Assembly: GCA_030220185.1 (NCBI GenBank)
Contig: JASPKZ010007540.1
Span: 20,822-84,821 of the forward strand
Origin: Diploptera punctata
Taxonomy: Eukaryota > Arthropoda > Insecta > Blattodea > Blaberidae
DNA length: 64,000 nt
Reading direction: 5' to 3'
The position numbers and the translations under genes are program-made. The notes below the pieces were generated by a model, which saw only the letters and a list, made by a program, of their open reading frames with translations, ran no database searches and was not told the DNA's origin. This document shows positions 47,001 through 49,059 of the stretch, piece after piece. Positions within the stretch are counted from its first letter, which is position 1, and every line of letters begins with the position of its first letter.

Positions 47001-48289
47001 AATGTGTATTTATTTATGATCAATATTTGTTAACTCAGTCTGCCAGCCAAGTATGAAGACTCTTTGAAACGCGAATCCCAGGTGTAAAAATTCCATCACA
47101 TTTAACAGTCCATACTCTGTACAACAAATTTTATGCAACAGGAAGTGTCGAGCCTAAGAAACCATATAAGCCGCATAGCGTTCTCACAGAAGAAACAATA
47201 GACAACATCTGTTATCGATTGGAACACTTAGGTGCCTTTTGCAACAAGCAGAAATGTCTTAAGGCTTGATACAAAAGCTACTAAATTGTTAAAATTGCAT
47301 CCATATAAAATAATCAAGACACATGCTCTTCAACCGGATGACTCTGTTCCAGCACCTGCATCAATAAAGTTGGTAAGTATGACAATTTGTAAAATACTTA
47401 CGAAAATGTGAGTGATTGTATCACCGCGATCTTACTCTGTCCATTCCCCGCCGCAAGTGTGTCAGCAGTGTACAGTAAAATCCCTGTATCTGCTGTCCAA
47501 TGCTATATTGATCACATTGTTCTTGCAAAGTCAATCACATCGGCGGATACAATTTAAATCTCTAACACAAGAGATTTTACCCATGACATGCATAAAGTTA
47601 ACCTAAATCCAGACCATGGGCAATCAGAGGAATAATTTCCTTAAAAAAATCCTAGGTGGTCTGACCAGGAATCACAGCCGGGACCCCATGAATTGTAGTC
47701 AGCTCTGACCACTAAGCCCAATTGGCTAGTCTCTCCTCAGTATATTTTTATGATGTGGAAAAATACTGACCTTTTGATCCCCATGTCTCTAATGGCACTG
47801 GCAGGTGGACCTATGAATATGAGTTGTGTTTATGACAGAGCTCAGCAAATTCTGTGTTTTCTGAAAGGAATCCATATCCTGGATGAATTGCTTGACAACC
47901 AGAAGATTTTGCAATCTCAATTATCTTCTCTTTATTCAGGTAACTTTGCTGAGAAGGTGGTGGACCAATGTTGTATGCTTCATCAGCCTTGAAATAAGAA
48001 GATTTTCAATTTGGCTTAACTTATGAATTCTGGGACATGCAAGTATAGCCATACAATATTCCAATATTTTGTTTCATACAATTAAAAGATATTTTTAAAT
48101 TAAATATTTTATAACTATTTTTACCATTTCTAAATGCATAGCATTGGTATCGGCATCGCTGTATACTGCAACTGTTCTCACACCTAACTTCCTAGCTGTC
48201 TTCATAACTCGACAAGCAATTTCCCCTCTATTTGCAATCAGCACTTTGTTGATGCGAGAATAATTTGATGCACATCTCCAGCAGTGCAT
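14095..48289 (-). CDS. MCCC1: MCCC1, methylcrotonyl-CoA carboxylase alpha subunit (12 exons, gene span)
   Basis: Biotin-containing subunit of mitochondrial 3-methylcrotonyl-CoA carboxylase, which carboxylates 3-methylcrotonyl-CoA in leucine catabolism together with the beta subunit. Twelve exons joined at GT-AG junctions give about 684 residues from the ATG at 48289, against about 700-725 usual for the family. Domains in order: biotin carboxylase N-lobe ([14 protein letters not shown] near residue 17, [10 protein letters not shown]), ATP-grasp ([35 protein letters not shown]), active-site [14 protein letters not shown], carboxylase C-lobe ([22 protein letters not shown]), a less conserved linker domain, and a C-terminal biotinyl domain with AMKME whose lysine is biotinylated. 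Exons 2 and 8 each lack one base (see those entries). The N-terminus before the BC domain is short for a transit peptide; an acceptor-like acag lies just 5' of the ATG, so an upstream first exon is possible. Introns are packed with PLE insertions. Head-to-head with Mesh1. Confidence 0.93.
14274..14518. mobile_element. PLE fold-back in MCCC1 intron 11
   Basis: Arms TTGTTTCTTGACTCACCTCA and complement, about 78 bp from the exon-12 acceptor. Same tail subfamily as PLE 1. Hammerhead-type folds at 14320-14364 (minus) and 14430-14473 (plus) share the variant core TTGAGAA, with helix III ACT-CG-AGT perfect in the minus arm. Confidence 0.82.
14581..14809 (+). mobile_element. tRNA-like element with TSD
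   Basis: Duplication AATAGGCCAA at 14571-14580 and 14810-14819. The body matches the arms at 4.8 and 38 kb and includes a tRNA-like part at about 14728-14790 missing some T-arm bases. Shows that single copies move as units. Confidence 0.8.
14930..15370. repeat. Interspersed repeat R1
   Basis: Shares GTGCTC, TTAGTTATGCTTA, ATCGCCTCAATGAGACA and GAGCTTGAAAATC blocks in order with 29840-30250. Class unknown. Confidence 0.7.
14983..15083. mobile_element. Short PLE fold-back inside R1
   Basis: Duplication TTAGTTATGCTT at 14971-14982 and 15084-15095. Arms ATGGTGAAATTAAAT, right tail ACCTCATAATGATTAATTCC. Confidence 0.85.
15384..15625 (-). repeat. tRNA-like repeat between inverted ends
   Basis: Ends GTAAATCAATGGTAAAGAGA and complement. 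tRNA-like 15411-15484 (minus) with seven paired acceptor bases but C33 in the anticodon loop. Related to copies at 51055, 54721 and 55046. Confidence 0.7.
15770..15880. repeat. PLE end fragment and (TA)n
   Basis: ACTACTCACCTCATATTTCT fragment like 586-660, followed by a dinucleotide run 15847-15879. Confidence 0.75.
15881..16315. other. No recognised feature
   Basis: AT-rich intron 11 sequence. Confidence 0.45.
16316..16783. mobile_element. PLE fold-back
   Basis: Near-identical duplication AAG(T/C)AACAATTA at 16304-16315 and 16784-16795. Long arms contain the PLE C-terminus ([16 protein letters not shown]). Hammerhead-type folds 16369-16412 (minus) and 16659-16710 (plus) keep ATA/TAT helix I and GGAAC/GTTC(C/T) helix II, but have GAU or AAA in place of GAA. 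Confidence 0.85.
16832..17550. mobile_element. 0.7-kb GC-richer palindrome beside exon 11
   Basis: Arms of about 340 bp, duplication AAAGAGAATAATG at 16819-16831 and 17551-17563, one-sided right tail of about 30 bp. Hammerhead-type fold at 16886-16930 (minus): helix I CCC/GGG, TTGAGGA, GCCAGA/TCTGGC, GAAAC-GTC; the plus copy is at about 17420-17466. A PLE subfamily distinct from the AT-rich ones. The short ORFs here are arm mirror images. Confidence 0.82.
17576..17761 (-). CDS. MCCC1: MCCC1 exon 11 (biotinyl domain)
   Basis: 62 codons [17 protein letters not shown] through VIVIAMKME. The AMKM lysine is the expected biotinylation site. Donor GTATGT. A 0.7-kb PLE palindrome and its target duplication start about 12 bp into the intron. 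Confidence 0.95.
17764..17930. other. Intron 10 sequence
   Basis: No feature recognised between the exon-11 acceptor and the Tigger-like relic. Confidence 0.4.
18858..19127 (-). pseudogene. Tigger transposase N-terminal remnant
   Basis: [20 protein letters not shown] then [20 protein letters not shown] is the first helix-turn-helix (CENP-B/psq type) of Tigger transposases. No catalytic domain follows in frame. Confidence 0.7.
19128..19300 (+). mobile_element. PLE tail fragment
   Basis: GGCACCAGATGGCAGTTGGA, a CTGAGGA motif and a TGAGGTGAGATG end. Confidence 0.65.
19627..19820 (-). CDS. MCCC1: MCCC1 exon 10
   Basis: Completes the Asn codon, then [20 protein letters not shown] through DVHVFTK, the beta-rich subunit-contact (BT) region. 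Donor GTAACA. A PLE end lies about 30 bp beyond the acceptor, and a Tigger relic about 65 bp beyond the donor. Confidence 0.9.
19850..20190. mobile_element. Cluster of PLE ends
   Basis: Three end motifs in a row (GGAAGTAACATTATGAGG at about 19855, a second at 19970, a third at 20006) show successive insertions. The minus fold at about 20085-20150 has CTGAAGA, A, GGACA/TGTCT, GAAAC-T-GTC. Confidence 0.7.
20190..22345 (-). pseudogene. Penelope-like element 2, broken
   Basis: Minus-strand relative of PLE 1. Visible pieces: [59 protein letters not shown] (motif A shortened), [27 protein letters not shown], a SINE insertion, then [11 protein letters not shown] and a GIY-YIG remnant ([27 protein letters not shown]). 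Several frameshifts. It ends in a tail similar to PLE 1 near 20220-20280. The 5' end is cut by a fold-back at 22345. Confidence 0.85.
21260..21610 (+). mobile_element. tRNA-derived SINE (family A) inside PLE 2
   Basis: The head resembles a tRNA (TAGCCGAGTGGTTAAGGC box A, GGTTCGAGTC box B), with a body of about 280 bp ending at CCATGGAATTTT. Perfect 12-bp target duplication ATGATATCGTCC (21248-21259 and 21611-21622). Related copies at 45795-46132 and, 3' part only, 49725-49815. Confidence 0.85.
22345..22590. mobile_element. PLE fold-back at the 5' end of PLE 2
   Basis: Arms TTTTTTTGAGTCTAGA and complement, right tail ACCTCAAAATATTACTTCC. Confidence 0.82.
22458..22500 (+). ncRNA. Hammerhead-type ribozyme candidate
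   Basis: CTGACGA, U, helix II GATATA/TATATT, GAA, helix III AC-AT-GT, U17. The core is complete, but helix I is poorly paired. The opposite arm has CTGATGA with GAAA changed to CTAAA. Confidence 0.5.
22595..22905 (+). mobile_element. PLE tail fragment
   Basis: ACACCAGATGGAAGTTTAGA, CTGAAGA, helix II GGAAAA/TTTTCC, then GATAC (A14 to U as in the 8.5-kb subfamily); ends ATGTATGAGGTAAG. Confidence 0.7.
22911..23055. mobile_element. Small PLE fold-back
   Basis: Left tail ATTATGAGGTATTAATC, arms AAATTCATC(A/G)GAGAA. CTGAAGA with AAAACC in place of GAAAC. Confidence 0.7.
23174..24492 (+). mobile_element. mariner element, full length
   Basis: 1.3-kb element with nearly identical terminal inverted repeats of about 38 bp starting CGAGGGCAGATCGGAAAG and a TA on each side. 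It lies in MCCC1 intron 9 between exons 9 and 10. Little divergence between the TIRs suggests a fairly recent insertion. More GC than its surroundings. Confidence 0.95.
23336..24395 (+). pseudogene. mariner transposase with one late frameshift
   Basis: Starts at ATG ([20 protein letters not shown]). An N-terminal HTH pair, the linker [10 protein letters not shown], and a DD34D catalytic triad: [26 protein letters not shown]. The frame is open to about 24256 (FETCGSEIS), where a small indel shifts it. The expected C-terminus is readable in another frame and ends at TAG 24393-24395 ([12 protein letters not shown]). About 350 residues if continuous. Cut-and-paste transposase. Confidence 0.9.
24767..24917 (-). 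CDS. MCCC1: MCCC1 exon 9
   Basis: [20 protein letters not shown] through FNFACGGQ, the variable linker between carboxylase and biotinyl domains. It ends one base into an Asn codon. Donor GTGAGT, acceptor after a T tract. Confidence 0.9.
24930..25420. other. Decayed repeat flanks
   Basis: Short matches to the tRNA-like family body (25000-25100) and a PLE end (25215-25260); otherwise unassigned intron 8. Confidence 0.5.
25480..25527 (-). ncRNA. Hammerhead-type ribozyme candidate
   Basis: Same subfamily as 5534-5581, but helix III is ACC-AC-GGT in place of AT-nnnn-AT, keeping the pairing. Helix I TTATGG/TCATGG, CTGAGGA, helix II GAACAC/GTGTTT, A17. The right-arm copy (about 26041-26085) has lost part of helix II. 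Confidence 0.65.
26196..26504. mobile_element. PLE fold-back with 12-bp TSD
   Basis: Duplication GATAATAATACT at 26184-26195 and 26505-26516. Arms of about 125 bp, right tail ACCTCATAGTGTTCTTTCC. Confidence 0.9.
26244..26280 (-). ncRNA. Hammerhead-type ribozyme candidate, best match
   Basis: Helix I CTA/TAG, CTGACGA, U, helix II GGAG/CTCC, GAA, helix III ACT-GC-AGT (three pairs), A17. All core positions present. The plus-arm copy (26389-26416) keeps the core but mispairs helix III. Confidence 0.68.
26629..27110 (+). pseudogene. LINE ORF2 C-terminus and 3' end
   Basis: Reads [40 protein letters not shown] and [20 protein letters not shown], the standard end of RTE/CR1-type reverse transcriptases, then a GAAGAAGAAGA 3' terminus. 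5' truncated. Inside the PLE fold-back. Confidence 0.85.
27530..27950 (-). repeat. LINE-derived 3' region
   Basis: Starts CTTCTTCTTCG like other minus LINE 3' ends and shares GGCC-GG-CTGTTACG-TC with 36700-36790. No RT motif visible. Confidence 0.5.
27966..28120. mobile_element. PLE tail inserted on the exon-8 donor
   Basis: 155-bp, partly deleted fold-back (CTGAAGA, AAAACA, GAAAC family). Its 11-bp duplication ATAACTCACCT (27955-27965 and 28121-28131) is, on the minus strand, AGGTGAGTTAT: the last two exon bases plus the splice donor. A spare donor therefore lies at 27964. Confidence 0.88.
28130..28278 (-). CDS. MCCC1: MCCC1 exon 8, with a one-base deletion
   Basis: [20 protein letters not shown] then [15 protein letters not shown]. 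After the Asp codon (28171) one base is missing. Restoring it (GAC-TG to GACCTG) gives a Leu-Leu-Val-Gln-Lys continuation and lets the exon end in phase 0 on CAG, matching exon 9. The donor AGGTGAGTTAT is duplicated by the neighbouring insertion at 27966-28120. Confidence 0.88.
28290..29830. other. Intron 7 sequence, little recognised
   Basis: At 28556-28787, GCAGCCAACAT and its complement bracket a stretch with repeated AGGTTAG blocks, possibly a MITE. The rest, including a GC-richer stretch 29050-29340, is unassigned. Confidence 0.45.
29840..30250. repeat. Interspersed repeat R1, second copy, with 81-bp tandem duplication
   Basis: Homologous to 14930-15370. An identical 81-bp segment starting ACTTAGAAGCTCTAATTTAG occurs at 30030-30110 and 30111-30191. 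Confidence 0.85.
30575..30870. repeat. Palindrome of two tRNA-like sequences
   Basis: tRNA-like 30591-30662 (minus) and 30756-30827 (plus), centred in ACAGCATATATAAGAGAAAA. Same family as 3.7-4.3 kb with a much shorter centre. Confidence 0.8.
30897..31104. mobile_element. PLE fold-back next to the exon-7 donor
   Basis: Duplication AATAAAAACATAT at 30884-30896 and 31105-31117, the inner copy ending five bases from the donor GT (31123-31122). Arms TTAAATTATTTTCAGTCTG, right tail ACCTCCAAATATTACTTCC. Confidence 0.88.
31124..31245 (-). CDS. MCCC1: MCCC1 exon 7
   Basis: Encodes [20 protein letters not shown] and on to NLADYN, including the conserved YDPMIAKL of biotin carboxylases. A PLE fold-back (30897-31104) lies only a few bases beyond its GTAAAT donor. 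Confidence 0.94.
31526..31860. mobile_element. PLE fold-back
   Basis: Left tail TTAACATTATGAGG, arms TTTTATCACCTCAC. Plus core near 31780: CTGAAGA ... GAAAC-CG-GTC; the minus core has AAAAC. Confidence 0.75.
32307..33460 (+). pseudogene. PLE 1 N-terminal coding part, interrupted
   Basis: Open stretches read [19 protein letters not shown], then (after an A-run frameshift near 32505-32517) VNLS-type [19 protein letters not shown] typical of PLE N-termini. A LINE insertion splits it, and it resumes at 33103 with [18 protein letters not shown] and [19 protein letters not shown]. The last part overlaps the RT frame at an A-run near 33430. Confidence 0.75.
32698..33101 (+). mobile_element. LINE-derived insertion inside PLE 1
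   Basis: Flanked by a perfect 13-bp duplication ACATAGCTGATGT (32685-32697 and 33102-33114). It ends in a TGATGATGGTGATGATG-like tail. Parts resemble the fragments at 39980-40130 and 57858-58028. It is probably a truncated RTE-type LINE or its derivative. It splits the PLE coding region. Confidence 0.75.
33438..34856 (+). CDS. PLE 1 reverse transcriptase plus GIY-YIG endonuclease
   Basis: 472 codons open. RT motifs: [20 protein letters not shown], motif [15 protein letters not shown], motif [18 protein letters not shown], motif [13 protein letters not shown], then [11 protein letters not shown]. The C-terminal GIY-YIG domain has [20 protein letters not shown] followed by [12 protein letters not shown] and [11 protein letters not shown] RTs are telomerase-related, and the fused endonuclease is thought to nick targets. 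The frame slips just before the stop (other copies continue IQKNKE-MNFEIPG). The upstream N-terminus is one frame away at a poly-A run. No ATG-started full ORF survives. Confidence 0.9.
   Translation: MTQKEKFKLKIPNPRNPNIHGLPKIHKDGKKMRPIINNITSPTYNISKWLNNKFKGMEKFENLAVENSYQLVEKLENVEIEPSERLVSFDVTSLFTNIPTDTTLKILEKWLKENKLDDDSVKEYIKLTKLCLNQMFFTFRGKYFRQKSGLAMGNPLSPFLADMFMGNFECHVTKAHPLMFKFWRRYVDDIIAIVKEKQLEDAIKLLNIQNKTIKFTMEIENNHEIPFLDLKLIRNEEKKKIEFGIYRKETHIDNYIKATGFNHFSHKQAVFNSLTHRLVNVPMSKENYNKEKEHIIKIAKDNGFQKKMIHKKINKFKEQKVINESTLQTDKNIGKKFKKFTYHPLVFDKFQKIFNKFNIKLAPKNDYSLGNLIKTNKNEKIEDCKKSGIYQINCKDCEKIYIGKTKRNLNTRLKEHLRNVKNGETEKSAIAAHAWSEKHRIETKTKLLKQLEKPKELTIWKKFTYARMKIQL
34981..35026 (+). ncRNA. 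Hammerhead-type fold, variant core, in PLE 1 tail
   Basis: Helix I AGCA/TGCT, core TTGAGAA where CTGANGA is expected, helix II GTCACA/TGTGAA (5 of 6 paired), GAAAC, helix III AC/GT closing CCAGG, then C17. Two core positions differ from consensus, so cleavage is doubtful although the helices are conserved. Same strand and position as expected for PLE hammerheads. Confidence 0.45.
35100..35275. mobile_element. PLE fold-back just after PLE 1
   Basis: Left tail TATTAAGAGGTTTG, arms TTTTGTCTGTTCATTCTTAC and complement. Same subfamily as the fragment at 42390. Confidence 0.82.
35178..35217 (+). ncRNA. Hammerhead-type ribozyme candidate
   Basis: Helix I TTG/CGA, CTGACGA, U, helix II GGGGCT/AGCTCT, GAA, helix III AC-AT-GT, U17 at 35214. 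Core complete. Confidence 0.55.
35401..35621. mobile_element. PLE fold-back in an (AT)n run
   Basis: Left tail GGAAGTTATATTTTGAGG, arms of about 85 bp, (AT)n on both sides as target. Plus core at 35530: CTGAAGA, AAAACA/TGTTTT, GAAAC-AT-GTC. Confidence 0.85.
35640..36690. other. No recognised feature
   Basis: Intron 6 sequence with no supported ORF or repeat end. Confidence 0.45.
36697..37870 (-). pseudogene. LINE 3' half interrupted by a palindrome
   Basis: The minus strand at 37480-37640 reads [20 protein letters not shown], an RT C-terminus, and continues to a GAAGAAG 3' end at 36697. Split by the element 36834-37353. Confidence 0.75.
36834..37353. mobile_element. PLE palindrome with CCGATGA hammerheads
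   Basis: Duplication TCATTCTTCTTA at 36822-36833 and 37354-37365. Arms of about 230 bp near identical, right one-sided tail AATACCTCAACGGAACAAA. Folds at 36899-36934 (minus) and 37206-37241 (plus): helix I CTG/CAG, CCGATGA (U4 to C in both), helix II GGAC/GTCC, GAA, helix III AG-CG-CT, A17. Confidence 0.85.
37880..38490. repeat. Palindrome of two tRNA-like elements
   Basis: tRNA-like 37958-38030 (minus) and 38388-38460 (plus), arms of about 270 bp with TTAAGAAGACATTTATTGGG. Outer flanks GATGTTTTTATTATTGATTT are also repeated at the centre. Confidence 0.8.
38572..39772. mobile_element. Putative TIR element with GC-rich ends
   Basis: GCTGTGGTTTATCTACGACG on the left resembles the complement of the right end (GCTACGGTTTAT...). 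Both ends contain repeated GCGC/CGCAA motifs. No transposase frame; superfamily unknown. Confidence 0.45.
39980..40130 (-). repeat. LINE 5'-region fragment
   Basis: CCATGGTATCTTTACCTTGT on the minus strand matches 57858-58028 in order. Confidence 0.6.
40186..40357 (-). CDS. MCCC1: MCCC1 exon 6
   Basis: [18 protein letters not shown] then [20 protein letters not shown], the start of the biotin-carboxylase C-lobe. It ends one base into a Gly codon completed by exon 7. Donor GTAAGC. Confidence 0.94.
40430..40776 (+). mobile_element. tRNA-derived SINE (family C)
   Basis: Head GTGGTCTCGAGGTAGTGTGC with box B GGTTTGATCC, a TCATCATCATC stretch, end CAGAATTACTATGGATGG. Duplication ATCATCTTACA at 40419-40429 and 40777-40787. 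Other copies: 52049-52350 and 62165-62455. Confidence 0.9.
41034..41430. mobile_element. PLE fold-back with hammerhead remnant
   Basis: Left tail GGAATTAACACATGAGG, arms TTTATCACCTCACCTCATAT. Minus core at about 41114-41155: CTGAGGA, GAAAC-TC-GTC, weak helix II. Confidence 0.78.
41360..41715. repeat. Tandem duplication of fold-back end plus flank
   Basis: A ~180-bp block starting CCTGTAAT(T/C)GGTCTTAA is present twice, carrying the ATGAGGTGAGGTG end and downstream intron sequence. Confidence 0.85.
41749..41961 (-). CDS. MCCC1: MCCC1 exon 5
   Basis: 71 codons, [13 protein letters not shown] through TDLVEWQLK. It carries the catalytic biotin-carboxylase signature [17 protein letters not shown]. 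Donor GTTAGT. Confidence 0.95.
42240..42310 (+). repeat. SINE head remnant
   Basis: TGGCTTAGTGGTTAGACAAC resembles a tRNA box A region; nothing else retained. Confidence 0.35.
42390..42760 (-). pseudogene. PLE 3' fragment
   Basis: The minus strand reads [20 protein letters not shown] and [20 protein letters not shown] (PLE C-terminus), then a tail with hammerhead-type core 42437-42480: CTGATGA, GGGGCT/AGCCTT, GAA, ACAT/ATGT, U17. Confidence 0.82.
42768..43210 (-). pseudogene. LINE ORF2 C-terminal fragment
   Basis: [39 protein letters not shown], then, frame-shifted, [10 protein letters not shown] and [11 protein letters not shown] thumb/C-terminal region of an RTE-like LINE. Confidence 0.8.
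43269..43870. mobile_element. TIR element, copy 1 of a pair
   Basis: Ends AGGGTCACATGTTTGGACGC and a complement with GACCC, flanked by TTA/TTA. Internal frame [20 protein letters not shown]. The copy at 50335-50950 is about 85 percent alike. Possibly PIF/Harbinger-derived from the TTA target and ends. Confidence 0.6.
43950..44001. repeat. (TA)n microsatellite
   Basis: About 26 units, uninterrupted. Confidence 0.98.
44294..44527 (-). CDS. MCCC1: MCCC1 exon 4
   Basis: 78 codons beginning [13 protein letters not shown] directly after the glycine-rich loop and ending EEAPA. It contains the ATP-grasp segments [15 protein letters not shown] and [19 protein letters not shown]. Phase 0 at both ends. 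Confidence 0.94.
44600..45480 (-). pseudogene. Two degenerate PLE 3' fragments
   Basis: Tail ends at 44608 (GGAAGTGACGTATTACCTCA) and 45028 (GGAATTTTTACATTATGAGG), each followed on the minus strand by PLE 3' untranslated and C-terminal remnants ([14 protein letters not shown]). Cores too decayed to fold. Confidence 0.65.
45571..45718 (-). CDS. MCCC1: MCCC1 exon 3
   Basis: Completes the split Ser codon from exon 2, then encodes [19 protein letters not shown] and the ATP-binding glycine loop [12 protein letters not shown]. Acceptor ttgcag, donor GTGAGT, exit phase 0. Confidence 0.93.
45795..46132 (+). mobile_element. tRNA-derived SINE (family A), second copy
   Basis: Begins CCTGCGCCATAGCTGAATGG, box B GGTTCGAGTC, ends CGCCATGGAATTA. 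In MCCC1 intron 2. Confidence 0.85.
46140..46680. other. No recognised feature
   Basis: Part of MCCC1 intron 2; no feature supported. Confidence 0.4.
46687..47510 (+). mobile_element. DNA transposon with 33-bp TIRs
   Basis: Inverted ends CA(G/A)TATAGCATTGGACAGC, about 29 of 33 matching. At 46975 a frame starts [20 protein letters not shown], has one stop, and continues [20 protein letters not shown] and [20 protein letters not shown], resembling the N-terminal HTH (DUF4817-like) found with some insect transposons. No catalytic domain. Confidence 0.6.
47640..47740 (-). repeat. SINE head fragment
   Basis: Minus strand GGCTTAGTGGTCAGAGCTGA with a degenerate box B: tRNA-like head. Confidence 0.5.
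47771..47987 (-). CDS. MCCC1: MCCC1 exon 2, with a one-base deletion
   Basis: Starts [16 protein letters not shown] and continues through [22 protein letters not shown]. At about 47822-47823 one base is missing: the frame then runs into TCA TAT TCA TAG, whereas restoring one base (AAC-TC to AACCTC) gives an Ile-Phe-Ile-Gly-Pro-Pro continuation typical of the family, which stays open to the donor at 47770. Both splice sites are intact, so I read this as a sequence error or very recent lesion. Confidence 0.88.
48125..48289 (-). CDS. MCCC1: MCCC1 exon 1
   Basis: 55 codons from ATG at 48289, ending phase 0 at donor GTAAAA. It encodes a short basic leader and the start of the biotin carboxylase fold ([18 protein letters not shown]). 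The open frame continues upstream without ATG (a TTG at 48298), and tttatacag at about 48302-48310 could be a 3' splice site of a missing 5' exon. Confidence 0.9.
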
Positions 48290-48300
48290 CCGAAGCAACA

Positions 48301-48932
48301 GACTGTATAAACATACACACTCTTATTTACGAACAATTAATTATTATTTAAAAATTCTCTGTAAACTATTTATTATTATTTTTGTTTATTATTTTCTTGA
48401 AAATTTGTTTTCAATGTTCATTAACTCATCCTAAGTTAAACTTTGCTTAATAACATAATAGATGATTGTGTGTCTGGAGAGCTCGGATACCTGATCAGTT
48501 TATAGATGGTTTATAGCCCATGGAGAGAACATGGGCGGAGCTTCTGGCACCTGGTAATAACAATCTGCAAAATTGCTTCTTTTACAGTTTTTATTAAATT
48601 GAATAAATAATTTATGAATAATTAAAAATATTAAATTTTAAAGATATTTATATGTAAATATTATGTATTTATTTACGTTATTTGAGTGCATGCTTTGTTC
48701 AAAATTTAGGTTATGTTAGTAAATATTTGAGGTTAGAATGAGGCAACTTACCATTTTGTCAATGTTTTTCCTGTGTTATTGAAGATCATTTTAAATGTTG
48801 TTGTTATAATAAATAAAAAACAACTTAAGTATAAGCAGTAAGCGTTTAAAGTATTTACGAAAATGTTATCTCTATCTTATGTAAAACAAATGTCCTTTCA
48901 ATAAACTTGTGTGAATCACCATTTCATTAAAG
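48301..48932. promoter_or_regulatory. Bidirectional MCCC1/Mesh1 promoter interval
   Basis: The start codons of MCCC1 (minus) and Mesh1 (plus) are about 640 bp apart in opposite directions with no gene between them, so both promoters lie here. The interval is mostly AT-rich with one more GC-containing patch at about 48480-48560. No TATA box can be assigned with confidence. A small upstream exon of MCCC1 may also sit here. Confidence 0.65.
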
Positions 48933-49059
48933 ATGGCCACAGAGTCAGCTGATGATGTATTAAGAGTTATTATAAAATGCATAAATTTTGCTGCTATTAA
49001 ACACAAGAATCAAAGAAGAAAGGATCCAGAGCAAACTCCTTATATCAACCATCCCATAG
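48933..49059 (+). CDS. Mesh1: Mesh1 exon 1
   Basis: Starts at ATG ([19 protein letters not shown]) and runs to [15 protein letters not shown] plus one base of a Gly codon. It includes the first metal-binding His. Donor GTATTC. Confidence 0.93.

Noticed and set aside
14095..48289. MCCC1 as a pseudogene
   Set aside because: Only two one-base gaps, both explainable in CC doublets, with all splice sites, phases and active-site motifs intact.
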